Shown piece by piece: positions 47,963 to 59,080 of a stretch of 64,000 nt of DNA. The notes beneath the pieces were generated by a model. The model had not been told where the DNA came from and made no database searches. It saw only the letters and a list, made by a program, of their open reading frames with translations. Position 1 is the first letter of the stretch; every line of letters starts with the position of its first letter. The DNA is from Helianthus annuus (lineage: Eukaryota; Streptophyta; Magnoliopsida; Asterales; Asteraceae): contig NC_035436.2 in assembly GCF_002127325.2 (NCBI RefSeq), forward strand, positions 26,542,354-26,606,353, read 5' to 3'. The position numbers were made by a program, and so were the translations under genes.

Positions 47963-50671
47963 CTGTCACACCCTCAATTTCCACATGCGGAGTACTACCG
48001 CTAGGCATGTGACTGACCAAGATCAACCCACTAATCATGTTAAACAACAGTGAATATAGAGCAGCTTTTATCACAACCAATGCGATTAGTGATTATAAAT
48101 GTCTAAGTCCAAAGTTTAAGTCTAAAACATTGTTTACAGATAATAGCGGAAGCATAAGTTGAACAGTTCAAACCAAAGTTTCATAGTTCATAATTATTAT
48201 TAAGGAAAACCCAACACGGGTTAACGTGACCACTACACTCCCTAGCTGCAAGCTCCTGTTCCATTACTGTGTACCTGCAGAGCATGCAGTAGGGTGTCAA
48301 TATAAAGTTGGCGAGTTCACGAGTTTCCTGGTTTTATTTCCAAAAATGTAAGTTGTTTGATATCGTATTTATAATCATGTTATGGGGAGCTACCCCATCT
48401 GTAAGCTTACTAAACCGCATGATACCGAATACTGGTGATTGTCATGTTGTTGTGCCCCAAGTCAATGTCTATCATCATTGACCAAGTTGCAAGGCATACT
48501 AGTTCACGCCCGATACCCCTGGTCACGGTGTGAGGTTTGTCAAACCTAACAGCGCTATCAACTAATACCCCTTCGCCCCCAGCGATTAATCGGTATTGTA
48601 AGTGGAGACTTAATGATAGAGTTTCATTTAGTTTGCTAAAACATGATTCATAAATAGTATTCAACCGTATTCCCCCGGGAATAGTAGTTTGAAAGTATCC
48701 TTTCCCAGGATAGTAGTTTGTCTGTGTCCCCCTGGGACGCATGCTTTTAGTGTATGTGAACTCACCTTGTTTTGCTCGGCATGTAGTTTACTTGTTCTAA
48801 AAGTTTGGTCAACCACATCCTATTATGGTTATCAAGTTGAGATTAGATTCGTACTCAAGTAACATTATATATACACGAATCTAACATGTAGCACATAAGT
48901 AACATGTATCACATATTGGACATATAACAAAAACCCCAATCTGAGAACCGTGACATAAATAATCCAATACCAATAGCCTAAGTATGCAGCCCAATAAGCA
49001 TGCAGCCCAAAATACGAGTGTGCGGCCTGATTTATCTGTGCGGTTCATAGCAGTATATAATGTATATAGTCCAATGAAAGGATGTGTGGTCCAAATATAG
49101 GTGTGCTGTCTAAAATATCAATGGCCTAATGAGAGCGTGCGGCTCACTTCCTAATGAGCGGTCTCTAGGCAGTGTGTGGTCATGCAAACCAGTTATTGTA
49201 CTACGTGCTTCATGTGTTGTACTATTATGTGTGCGGTCTCGTGACTTGTACGCTAAGCAGTGACGTTTGCACATCACGGGGTGTGCGGTCCCCCGAGTGT
49301 GTGGTTATGCATAGGTTGGTGGTACACTGTGCATGCGTTGTTGTACATCAGCCAGTGTGCGGCATTCGGGGCATATTTATTGTGCAGTTTGCTATATTTG
49401 CTTGTACAGTAAACTGAGAAGTTTATACACTACACATTTGTACAGTAACATTAAATCAAAACATCTTTCATTTAAATTTCTATAATCTATACAGTCAAAT
49501 GCCTATCATAACATCAATCATTTGATCATTATCATCAATCATTCAACCATTGAATATCACATCCAACCATCTGATGTCTCATCATCTATTCCATTCAATA
49601 ATAATAAATCAATACATCTAATCCTATCTCATCAGTAAGTATTAATAGATCCAGATTTTCACATAAGCAATGACCTTCACAACACCAATATCTATGAATC
49701 AAGAATACTGTTAACGGAATCACCTTCATAACAATCAACAATCATCCATGTTTACCATCAAACTCAGAAATCTTAAGGGTTTTAACAACACATCTTATTT
49801 ATCAAATATGTCATGAATCCTTTTATTCTATTATGCTAGCATCTAACCATTATCACTCATATTATCCAAGCAAATATTGATCAAGTGCATTCATCATCAT
49901 GTATAATCATTTAATATACAAATCATTAACCAAGCTTGCACCTTTATCATGTATAATCATCAACTAATAGTGATATACTAACCGGGTAATGTATGGCACA
50001 AGAGAATGTAAGAAGGGTGATGAAACAAGACCTCTAAAGCTTCAATAGCTAGCTATCTTCAAGAGGGCAAAGCTTCCGTCGAAAACCAAAGGGCGTGAGG
50101 GAGGTTTGGTGTGTTTTTAGGGTTTTTATAGAGAGAGAGAGACTTAGAGAGAGAGAGAGAGAGAAAGAGAATGTTTTTAGGGATTGATGGGAAACATTCC
50201 CTGGCAAGTGGCAGCAAATGAGTATTTATATTATTCCAAAGATGCCGCTCACATCAAGGAAATGTGCGGTCATGCTAGGGTTTGCCATGGGCTTGTGTTG
50301 GGCATGTCCAAAGAGTGTTTTGGCAGCCCAAGGCAAGAAGGGTGTGCGATCCTTAACTTATTTCGAGGGTGCAGCCCATTAGTTGGGCCAAAGGGTTGTG
50401 CGAGTATTGGAAATGTGCGACCAAGAAGGTGTATTCTTGTAATTTTGTAACCCGTAATCAATTATACCCACATACACATGTTATTCATGTATATTAGTTC
50501 TAGAAATTATAAATTTCGTTCATTCGACTCTCATATTTACAATGTAAGACAGATCGTGAAGGAAAACCCGAAGTGTCACATTATGCCCAAGTTCAAAGAA
50601 ATTTCATCCCGAAATTTAGAGCGCAGCCACTCACAAGCTAGTGTGTTTAAGCGTTTTCGCGGGGTGTCACA
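47963..50671 (-). repeat. Gypsy 1 5' LTR
   Basis: 2,709 bp. GA microsatellite at 50128-50171 and minus-strand TATA-like AATATAAATACTC at about 50220-50232. About 55 bp from its outer end it has the well-preserved inverted repeat AAATTTCGGGATGAAATTT (50617-50599) followed by ACTTGGGCATAA and TGTGACAC on the minus strand. Confidence 0.85.
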
Positions 50672-50676
50672 GTGGT

Positions 50677-52491
50677 CTTTATGTGCTAAGGGATGGAGCA
50701 CTTGCATTGATGGAATCAACTTGTACTAATAAAGCTTCTTACGAAGTATGGCATAACCGTTTAGGTGATACTGCATTTGATACAATTTCTTTTCTAAACA
50801 GACTTGGTTTTTCATCAACTACTTCAATTATACCAAAACCTATTGTTTGTTCGCCTTGTTAACTTTCCAAGGTGCGAAACTTATCTTTTGATTTGAATGA
50901 AAAACATGCACTAAAACCATTGGATCTTGTTCATTGTGATATGTGGGAGCCGACACCAGTTTTGGGCATTGATGGTTATAGATATTATATGGTATTTATA
51001 GATGATTTTTTCCAGAATTTCATGATTTTATTTATTAAATACAAAATCAGGATTTTATCAAGTGTTCAAGGTGTTTTTACAATATGTTCAAACTTAATGT
51101 TCAAGAAAAGTAAAAGTTTTCCAAAGCGATGGTGGAACTGAATTCGTAAATCAAATGTGCATAATTTTTTTTACGCAAACGGTACTCTTCATCGATCTTA
51201 TCATCCATATACTTAGCAACAAAATGGATGGGTCCGCTTTTGGAAAACAATTCACCATTTGAACTATTGTATTCAACCTTCCAATCTATAGCAATTTGAA
51301 AGTTTTTGGAAGTTGTGTTTATCTATACTTGCAAGTCTATGCTTCTCACAAATTGATCCCAAGGAGCATTCCATGTATTTTCATGGGTTACTCATCTCAA
51401 CACAAAGGTTACAAGTTCCTTGATCCACACACCTTGCGCATTTACATAACACGACATGCAAGCTTTGATGAGACACTTCATCCATTTAGTGAGACTAAAA
51501 CATCCATTGAATTTTGATCTCTACAATTGTCCACCTTTTTAGATGACCATTTGATGCCTCAACCAACACCCACCAACCTATCGGCCCAACCCACTCACCA
51601 ACTAGGCTCACTATGTAAAGACAATTTGATACACACGAATCTACCCCATACCCAACCAAATATTGAGTCCACCACACCTCACATCCAACCTCAAACCCAA
51701 GCCTAATCATTCCCAACCCAAGCCCAAACTGAGCCATTATTACTATAAACCCAAATCGATTCCCCTAGCCGAACCCATACTCAACACCAACCCTCACAAC
51801 CCCAAACCGAACCCACTCCTACTCATCACCAACCTGTCTCCCAAACTCAAGGGCAAACAGACCCAAACTAATCTTCAACCCAACCTACAACCCAACCTCA
51901 AACCCAAACCACCCACCCAATGGTCGCCAGATCTAAGGCATGTATCTTTAAACCAAAACATAGAGTTGATCCTATGTCTTGCATCATGCTTATATGCCGT
52001 TCTTTTCGCTAATGATGTACCGCATGGGTTCAAAACTGCTCTAGGGTTCTAAATAGACGCAAGCTATGTAGGAAGAAATGGATGCGCTTCATCAAAACAA
52101 CACGTAGACATTGGTTACTTGCCTTTAAAAACGCCAATGTAGTTAGATCTAAGTGTGTATTTTGTTTTAAATACCATTATAACGGTTCCATTGACAGATC
52201 TGCAAGGAGAGATTGGATGCTCTAGGATTTACTTAAATATCTGGTGTCGACTTCTCACACACCTTTAGTCCGATTATTACATCCTCCACTATACGAATCA
52301 TTCTCTCCTTAGATGTAATCAACCAATGGCCTCTTCACCAGTTAGACGTCAAAAACACCTTTATATACAAGCATCTAAATGAGACTGTTTTCTTGGAGCA
52401 ACCACCTAGTTTTGTTGATTATGCATTTCCATCTCATGTGTGGGGATTGACTAAGGCTCTCTACGATCTCAAAAAGTCCCTACGTGCTTGG
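50677..52491 (+). pseudogene. Copia pol remnant (GAG-pre-integrase, integrase, RT start), copy A part 4
   Basis: Continues the Copia frame after the Gypsy insertion: LYVLRDGALALMESTCTN, YEVWHNRLGDTAFDT (canonical HxRLGH now has D) and CSPC of the zinc-binding region, then LVHCDMWEPTPVLGIDGYRY of the integrase core. The integrase C-terminus follows (FGSCVYLYLQVYASHKLIPR, IFMGYSSQHKGYKF), then a proline-rich linker (51540-51950). RT blocks, very degraded, end in KALYDLKKSLRAW at 52453-52491. Many stops; the copy stops abruptly where an Athila-like sequence begins. Confidence 0.8.
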
Positions 52492-52980
52492 AGGTGAAGA
52501 AAGTGAGTTATGGACACCGCTTGTTCCTATTAAAGTAGAGAAGTTGAAAATACATAACGCTTTATTGGATTATGGGGCGAGCATGAATATTCTTCCCGAC
52601 AGCTTGTTTTCTCAGTACGAATTTGGTCTGTCGCATGATTTTGATAGGAATGTAATATTGGTGGACAACACTTGGAAACAACCGCATGGGGTTGTTAAGG
52701 ATGTGAACATCCAGCTGGGTGAGTTTTATTACCTGGTGGACTTTTTGGTATTGGATTATGCACCTACACGGACGAATGAGCAACAAAAGGTGATTTTGGG
52801 ACGTCCTTTCTTGAACACTGCTAATGGTTAAATCAACTCTAAAGAAGGGTTAATTACGATGAGTTCTAAAAACCGTAAGTTGATTTTTAATGTTTAATCT
52901 AAATATATTACTTACGAAATTATTAATAATTTATATGAAGAAGTAGCTATTGATGAGAAAGGTATTAAGTGTGACAGGTC
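52492..52980 (+). pseudogene. Athila-like Gypsy protease fragment
   Basis: PIKVEKLKIHNALLDYGASM, NILPDSLF, and then KVILGRPFLNTANG. The LLD.GAS(.)N.LP active-site block and the VILGRPFL end block are those of Athila/Tat-type proteases; the usual L before GAS is Y here. A TAA follows NG at 52829, after which related sequence continues (INSKEGLITMSSKNRK). Left junction with the Copia RT at about 52492 is abrupt. Confidence 0.65.
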
Positions 52981-54378
52981 CAAAGATGAGATAAACGAAG
53001 AATTCGTGAGAAAGGTGAAGGTGAAGAAACAAGGAAAAGTAGGTAAATCACCTGATGGTGGAGACACATGGAGAGATGAGGCCAATGCTAAACTTAATTA
53101 AAGAGACTATGGAAACTTTCTAGACTATGTGAAGCAAATTGATCTAGAAAAGTCTGGAGGTAAGCTGACCTTTGAACCACCTTGAAAATTATAGGTATGA
53201 TCTGGCTGAAGATCTAAAACTTAGCGCTCTTAGGAGACAGTCTAAGGTTTGTCGTTTTGTTTTATTTTTCTTATTATTTTAGTTTATTTTGTGTCAAACC
53301 ATGCAATCGTTCAAGTGTGGGGAATTCCGGGGAGGTTTAGTTAAGCTTAGGTACAATTGAGGGCAATGCACATGCGTTTGGGGGGTAAGGAGGTGAAAAT
53401 ATGTTAAAATAAATTTTTTTTAAGAAATGGTTGTTAAAAAGTAACAAAAATGTCTGGAAAATGGTCCCACAGGTGTGTCACGGGGGATTCCTCCTTTGGT
53501 TCCGCGTGTCACCGGAGTTCAAGGGTCAATACCCAATCAAATGGTTAACCTCCGCGCTACGCGGAGGGTTTTTGGGTTAGCTTCGCGCCGCGCGACGGCG
53601 GTCTCTAAAAAAGAAAATATTTTTTTATGTAAGGCCAGTTGTTAGCCTCCAAAAACCCGATTTTCTCTATTTTATTCTTGTTTAATGACCCATTTAACCT
53701 GTTTTGGGAGCTTGTGAGTTTTATGTTGCAGGTTTCGATCGTTTTTGTCCATACTCAATCTCCATTTGGACAAAAGTGCTTCAGACGATTTCAAGAAAAG
53801 CATCCCATGTTGAACGCAACCGCGATCGAAATGCTACACGGTTGCTGTGGAACAAGGTTCATAGAGATTCAACCGCGTCAAATCAGGGGAGTCTGTTCCA
53901 TTTATCTCTGTATTTTGAGTTATATTTGTAGTGTGCCAATAGTTTCTCGCTCCATTGAGGACAATGAAGAAACTAAGTGTGGGGAGGGGAGACTAGCGTC
54001 TATGTAGTTGTGTCTTAGTCGTGTCGTAGTCGTAAATATTAAAAATTTGAAAAAAAAAATCAAAATTTCAAAAAAATAATGAAAAAATAGAAAATGTTTT
54101 GAAAAAGTTTTTGCACAAAATGGAAGATGATATGTATAATTGGATCGTTGGCATTTGATTATTATATATATGAGATAGTAAACGGTCTGTCACTCGTCTA
54201 ATTTAGGATTTGTGAGTAGGCCCAGCCAGTTGATGAGTTCCTTACGATTGATATAAAATTGTTAAGAGTCTTGTGTGTTGTCACCTTAGAAGCTATGGCC
54301 AAACTGAAACTGTGGAGAGTATAAGGGATACGTCATAAGTAAAAAAGCTTATAAGTTTTTTCGATTAACTTGGCACCC
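52981..54378. other. Athila-like 3' non-coding remnant
   Basis: Contains repeated TC(A)AGTGTGGGGA-type G-rich motifs (53311-53345, 53973-53990), typical of the long non-coding 3' part of Athila-like elements. There is also an A-rich stretch (54035-54115). No convincing coding frame; the frames at 53639-54007 have no known domain. The right border with copy B is not sharp. Confidence 0.4.
53550..53568. other. GC-rich perfect hairpin CCTCCGCG-CTA-CGCGGAGG
   Basis: An 8-bp perfect stem with a 3-base loop in otherwise mixed sequence, followed within about 25 bp by another GC-rich inverted motif (CGCGCCGCGCG). Function unknown. Confidence 0.55.
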
Positions 54379-56006
54379 CTTTTAAATTTCTTTAAAGTAG
54401 TTTCAGGGAACATTTACCAATACGTGTCACATGTTAAAAACTAATCTTACCGGCTATAAGCATTTTCAGCCATCTCTAGAGAGGATTCAACATTTTCTTT
54501 TTCTTTTCATTTAAATTTTCCATTATAATTTTTAGATTAGATTGGTATAACTTTTTTATACGATAATATTTTATTTAAATAATTACACCAAATTAAAGAT
54601 TATAACCCTCTTTGGAGAGGATGAATATAACCTTTTCATACAATAATATATATATATATATATATATATTTAAATTACACCAAGCTAAAAATAATTTTAT
54701 TATCTTTAATTTGCCGTAATTAAAAAAAATAACACTACCATATGAAAAAGTTATATCCATCTAAAAAATATCATAATGAAGAATTAAAAAAATGTTGAAG
54801 CCTCTCTAGAAATGATTGAAGCGTCTGTAGATGAGAGATGGCTGAAAAGGTTTAGAGCAGCTACATGCATTTTTTACACGTATCGCATATTAATTGGTGT
54901 GAATACCACTTGGCTATAAAATCCTTGAATGTACATGTGCCGTTTGTATCTCTATATATAGTTCAGACCACATAGTAAGTGGGTCTTCCCTAAAAAGTGA
55001 AAATTGTGTTTGTCACTGTCTATATAGTTCGAACCAAATAAAAAATTAGGGCTTCTCTTAGAAGTGAAAAATATATTTTGGACACTAGTGGTAGACTTAG
55101 AAATTTTTTCATGTGTGGCGGAAACTTTACGTGGTCGGTTATCTATTCTAAATATTATATAAAATTCGGTTATGGTTAGGTCGGGTCTATAATGAAAACT
55201 TAAAAACCATATTAAATTGTAAATATATGATAAAAATACATCAACATAAAAATACTATATAACTCTTGAATGAGCCAAACCCGAGTCAAAGTAAGCTAGG
55301 CTTGTTAGCTAGTTTCAGTTAAAGTTATATTCCTAATTAAAAATGTTCCTCCATTAAAAACATACAAAAATAAACCAACTACATTAATAATAACAATATT
55401 AAATAAAAGTATATACAAATAAGAGAAAAATATAATAAATATCATAAAATTATCTTATCATAAATAATTTACGTAAATTAAAAACAAACTTTATACTTGA
55501 AAGGTAGTGTAAATTTCTCGGATAATCCGTGTAGTTTGCTAATTTTTCACCTTGAATCCTCACCTTTTTAAATTTACATGTATATTCTCAGTGGTTGTGG
55601 GTGAGGTCGCTCAAGCAACCAACCTTGTACTTCAATCTCCAACAATCGTGGTAGCTCCCGTCGTCCTCCTCATTGTCATCTTTTAGGACCGATGGACACT
55701 ACGCCTCTACATGCCCTAACTTTGCAACCTTTGCCACTAATGCTCCAGCCATAGATGCTCATTTGGATCAAGCATCTCACACCCAATGTCATGTTACTAA
55801 GGGAACCCCGCATGTTACTAAGGGAACCCCGGCCTAGACTGCAGATACCAACGCTACAGAACACATGGCCACGACAGGAGTAATGTTGATAAGTCTATAC
55901 CTTATAAGGGTCACTCTAAAGTTGTTAGAAATGGTTCTCTTTTGCTATTTCTCATATAGGCCAATGTCATGTTTCAAACATCTCATTAAAAGATGTTATG
56001 TTGGTT
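54379..56006 (+). repeat. Copia-associated segment, copy B (uninterrupted)
   Basis: Collinear with copy A through all its pieces: the leader (54379-55403), Copia gag tail and protease start (about 55600-56006; degraded CPNFATFATNAPAID-like and NISLKDVML). It has single, unduplicated target sites for the TTA MITE (54414-54416), the Mutator-like element (55327-55336) and the Helitron (55403/55404). A short internal duplication GGGAACCCCG...CATGTTACTAA is at 55794-55833. It ends where an LTR-like sequence starts. Confidence 0.75.
54417..54897. mobile_element. Fold-back MITE, copy B
   Basis: Same inverted-arm element as 3542-4017 (left CCAATACGTGTCACATG, right end ATTAATTGG), more decayed, with a TA microsatellite of about 11-13 repeats (54646-54670) inserted near its centre. 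Confidence 0.6.
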
Positions 56007-57145
56007 GTTACACACCGACCCGCAGCGAAATGGTACGAGATATGATGATTGCCCAAAGCTTATAAAATCTATTTAAAAGTTGACGTATTTATAGCATCAA
56101 TGTTAAATTGTCACAGATAACATAGAATTCAGTTATTAATACGAATTACAAATTAAAATAATTCAAAACAACATATCATAGTCAGTTTATTACAAAGGCA
56201 GTCCTACATGTCTTCAACACAAAATCCGCCAACCCTTTTGTACCTGTATTACGCGTAAAAGAGTTTTGGGTCAACAAACATGTTGGTGAATAGATTCGGT
56301 TTCTACTTTAAAACGTTTTTGTTTTATTATTTTTTTTAGAAAACTTTATTTTATAACATGCATTATCAAATGTGTACTAGGGCCCTCAATATAACAAAAA
56401 CTTAACACGTATCTCATAAGCAACACAAACATAACAACATTAGTAACCATAGACACATAGAAATTCAAGCCCCAAAAGGCGAATCTGCGCAACAATGATG
56501 GCAATACCAAGTTCAACCCATGGTCGTGGTGAACCGGTCAGCCAGGAGGATCCACACGAAACCTATGGCACAAAGCGAATAACACATAGATGCACATATG
56601 GAGAAACAATAGAAATTAGCAACAAGTGACAAATAAAAACACATCGAATAACATGTTATCAATTTAAATAATAAATTTGAAATCAAGTACGAGATATACC
56701 CCAAAAGAGTTAATGACAAAAAGAGGAAAAAGAGTCAAATCTACTCACTGGTTGCGTTCCTGCTTAGACTTGTGAAACACCGCACGATTAGGAAAAACTT
56801 GAAAGATGAATAGTCAACCTAATATATATAAAATAAAAATACTAAATATCACAAATAGAAAAATAACCTAACTAGCATGTATCATGATATACCGTTATTT
56901 ATAAATACTTTATTCTTATATGATTCAATTAACAAACCTTAAAATTTATAAACTAAGCCTAACTATCTTTCGTGACATACTTATAAAAAATACAATGAGA
57001 TTCCCTAGTCCAAAATAATTTTTTATATCCCGATAAATTTAGCTATAACATTTAAATTTATATTTTAGAAATTCTAAGAATTATACCGAATAAATCGAAT
57101 GTAAATAACATATACTGTTTCTTTCCATATATAACATATTATAAA
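56007..57145 (-). repeat. Partial LTR of another retrotransposon (probable)
   Basis: Copia homology stops at GTTGG and TGTTACACACCGACC begins, the same start style as the other LTR families here. The order of short motifs resembles the minus-strand Gypsy 1 LTR (a data-poor AT start, AAGGCAGTCCTACATG, TGTACCTG, then CACTGG..GCGTTCCTG). No second LTR, PBS or coding region lies in the window, so it is a solo or truncated LTR. The strand is inferred from that resemblance. Confidence 0.4.
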
Positions 57146-57675
57146 CTAGTTGATGCACCGTCCGCGTTGCGGGGCGATGGCCAAATAATTGTCAATCAAT
57201 TAAAATAACATTACTATAATTTTGCTAAGAAAAAAAAACTAAAACAATGATAAGACCGTAATTTTGGGTCTAGGGCAAAACCGTTATTTTTCAGGACTAA
57301 TGAGTAAGTGTTAGACAACTCATTGAGACGAAAAAAAAATTAAATCGAGTGAACCAATTAAAATAAAGAGTTTTATAGTTTTGCTAAAAAAAATTAAAAC
57401 GATGGGAAAAACATACTTTTTAACTAAGGGCAAAATCATATTTTTATTTCAGGGGTAAAATCATAAATTAAATGGACAAATGTGAGAGTGCCAGGCAGCT
57501 ATCGTCATGACTGTAATTTTACACCGATGGCAAAATTGTAATTTAACCAGGAACACAAAAATAAAAAAGATGGAGAAAATGTAAATTTAAGTTGAGAGCA
57601 AAATCATAACTTGGCTGTGAGAGAAAAAAACTAATGCCAAAACTGTGAATTTAAACGGGGCAAAATCGTTATTTT
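57146..57675 (-). mobile_element. Possible Helitron 3' part on the minus strand
   Basis: Read on the minus strand, a CCGC-AAC-GCGG hairpin (57172-57162) is followed 12 bases later by ATCAACTAG and a T, a Helitron-like 3' end. The body has repeated GG(C/G)CAAAATC(G/A)T.ATTTTT motifs (57255, 57425, 57450, 57598, 57658) and no genes. The 5' end is not seen because the Gypsy 2 LTR begins at 57676. Confidence 0.45.
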
Positions 57676-57719
57676 TGTGACACCCCGTTAAAACACGCTA
57701 GCTTGGCAGTGGCTGCTTC

Positions 57720-57764
57720 AACTTTCGGGACGAAAGTTCTTAAAACTTGGGGATAATGTGACAC
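57720..57764 (+). other. Inner inverted-repeat/PPT-like module inside the Gypsy 2 LTR
   Basis: AACTTTCGGGACGAAAGTT (57720-57738), then AAACTTGGGGATAA and TGTGACAC (57757-57764), 81 bp after the true LTR start. It mimics a complete internal-region/LTR junction. Confidence 0.7.
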
Positions 57765-57889
57765 TCGAGGTTTTTCCATACGAACACTTTGTAATATTTT
57801 GTGTATATAAATATTATTAAATGAAAACGTGACCTTTGTGCATGATATGTGATGTATGTATGTATTGTATATATATATATGAGAGCCGA

Positions 57890-57975
57890 AACCACGACCC
57901 GAGACCATGACTCGCAACCGGGCGGTTGCGAGTGGGCCACTCGGTCTCGAGTGGGCCGTTGAGCCGAAACCGGTT
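57890..57975 (+). repeat. GCAACC/GGTTGC inverted motifs in the LTR
   Basis: Contains ACTCGCAACCGGGCGGTTGCGAGTGGGCC, of which GACTCGCAACC and GGTTGCGAGT form the arms of a hairpin, then TCTCGAGTGGGCC and CGAAACCGGTTTGGGC. Same vocabulary as the array at 58848-59080. Confidence 0.65.
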
Positions 57976-58013
57976 TGGGCCGAAACCCCAAGCCCAACCC
58001 GAAAACACCCCTT

Positions 58014-58022
58014 GTATATATA
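58014..58022 (+). promoter_or_regulatory. Gypsy 2 LTR TATA box
   Basis: TATATATAA after a C-rich patch, with a start site expected near 58045. The following CTCCTCATTTCCCTCATTTGC leader is unstructured and pyrimidine-rich, consistent with a transcript start. Confidence 0.55.
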
Positions 58023-58847
58023 ATCCCCACCATCTCCTCATTTCCCTCATTTGCTACTAAAACATACACACACACTCCTTACTTTCTCTCAACTAAGAAA
58101 ACCCCAAAACAACATCCAAACTCTTCCAAATTCTCGGTTCAAGCAAGGATCTCGGACAAGGACTCGGTCAAGCTCGGATCACTCGGACACTTCATCTTCT
58201 CTCATTCTCTTCTCTTTGTTTTCGGCTCCTCCTTTTCATAACCGGTTAGTGTGTAGTAAATGCCTTGTTTATGCTTGCTTGAATGATATGTTTATGAAAT
58301 AGAAAAATGCTTGGTTAGTAGTTTATGCATGATTCTTAGGTTGATTTGTAAAGTTTGACAATATGTGGTAACATGTTTGAAAAGGGTTAGTTAAAATTGT
58401 TATGCATGACTTCTAGTATGACTTGTGAAGATTAACTATATGTGAAAACTCTTATGTATGAAGTTTGACAACATGTTCATAATGGCTATAGAATAGTGGT
58501 TTAAAATGTGCTTATGAGCAACCCAAAACTATGTTCTAAGTCATAAGGTGTATGTTTTACTTGTTCTTGCATAATAATCTTGCTAGTAATATGTGATTTT
58601 TGGTTAGTAAATGTATGATTTGTTAAAGAGAAAACCCTAGAAAAATATGAATATAGGATGAACTTGTTGAATGTTGGTTTGAAGATTTAAAATGGCAAAG
58701 TTTGATCCATATTTTATTAAAGGCAGATTAGGAAAAGTGTTTGTAGAAATCTTATTGGTAGTTTCCTAATCTGGGTCTGATTTCATATGTACAATTTGGA
58801 CTGTCATATCTGCATCATCACGTGTGTATGAAAATGACAGTTTCCGA

Positions 58848-59080
58848 CTCGCAACCACGACATTACGACTCGCAACCACAGCATTCCGACTCGAAACCAC
58901 ACGGTTGCGACTCGCAACCAAAGCATGACAAGTCGAAACCACGAGATTGCGACTCGAGACCACGCCGTTGCGACTCGCAACCAAATCGTGATAACTCGAG
59001 ACCACGGTTGCGACTCGCAACCATAACGTGACAAGCCGAAACCACCTGGTTGCGACTCGAGACCAGCTGGTTGCGAGTGG
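58848..59080 (+). repeat. ~20-bp degenerate minisatellite (GACTCGCAACCACG)
   Basis: About eleven units built on (G)ACTCG(C/A)(A/G)ACCA followed by a variable 6-8 bases (for example CGACATTAC, CAGCATTCC). The units alternate CGCAACC, CGAAACC and CGAGACC, so the motif switches at fixed positions. Four overlapping frames are open through it, all repeat artefacts. Confidence 0.8.

Larger units (their letters stand above)
31308..50671 (-). mobile_element. Defective Ty3/Gypsy element (minus strand), itself split by a second LTR element
   Basis: Flanked by GTGGT target duplications at 31303-31307 and 50672-50676; removing it restores the Copia reading KCEGG|LYVLRDG. It has LTRs 31308-33870 and 47963-50671, a tRNA-Met primer binding site (47942-47959), a polypurine tract (33871-33883), and in minus order gag, protease, RT, RNase H, integrase and a C-terminal chromodomain-like region. 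The last feature suggests a chromovirus such as the Tekay/Del group. Stops, frameshifts and a changed RT active site make it non-functional. A 9.3-kb non-coding LTR element interrupts its integrase region at 34617-43918. Confidence 0.9.

Noticed and set aside
53639..54007. 122-residue frame MLASKNPIF...
   Set aside because: In the Athila-like 3' remnant; no similarity I recognise and an overlapping alternative frame is equally open.
57669..58302. Several overlapping 77-111-residue frames near 58 kb
   Set aside because: They lie in LTR promoter and leader sequence with TA-rich repeats; no domain and mutually overlapping.
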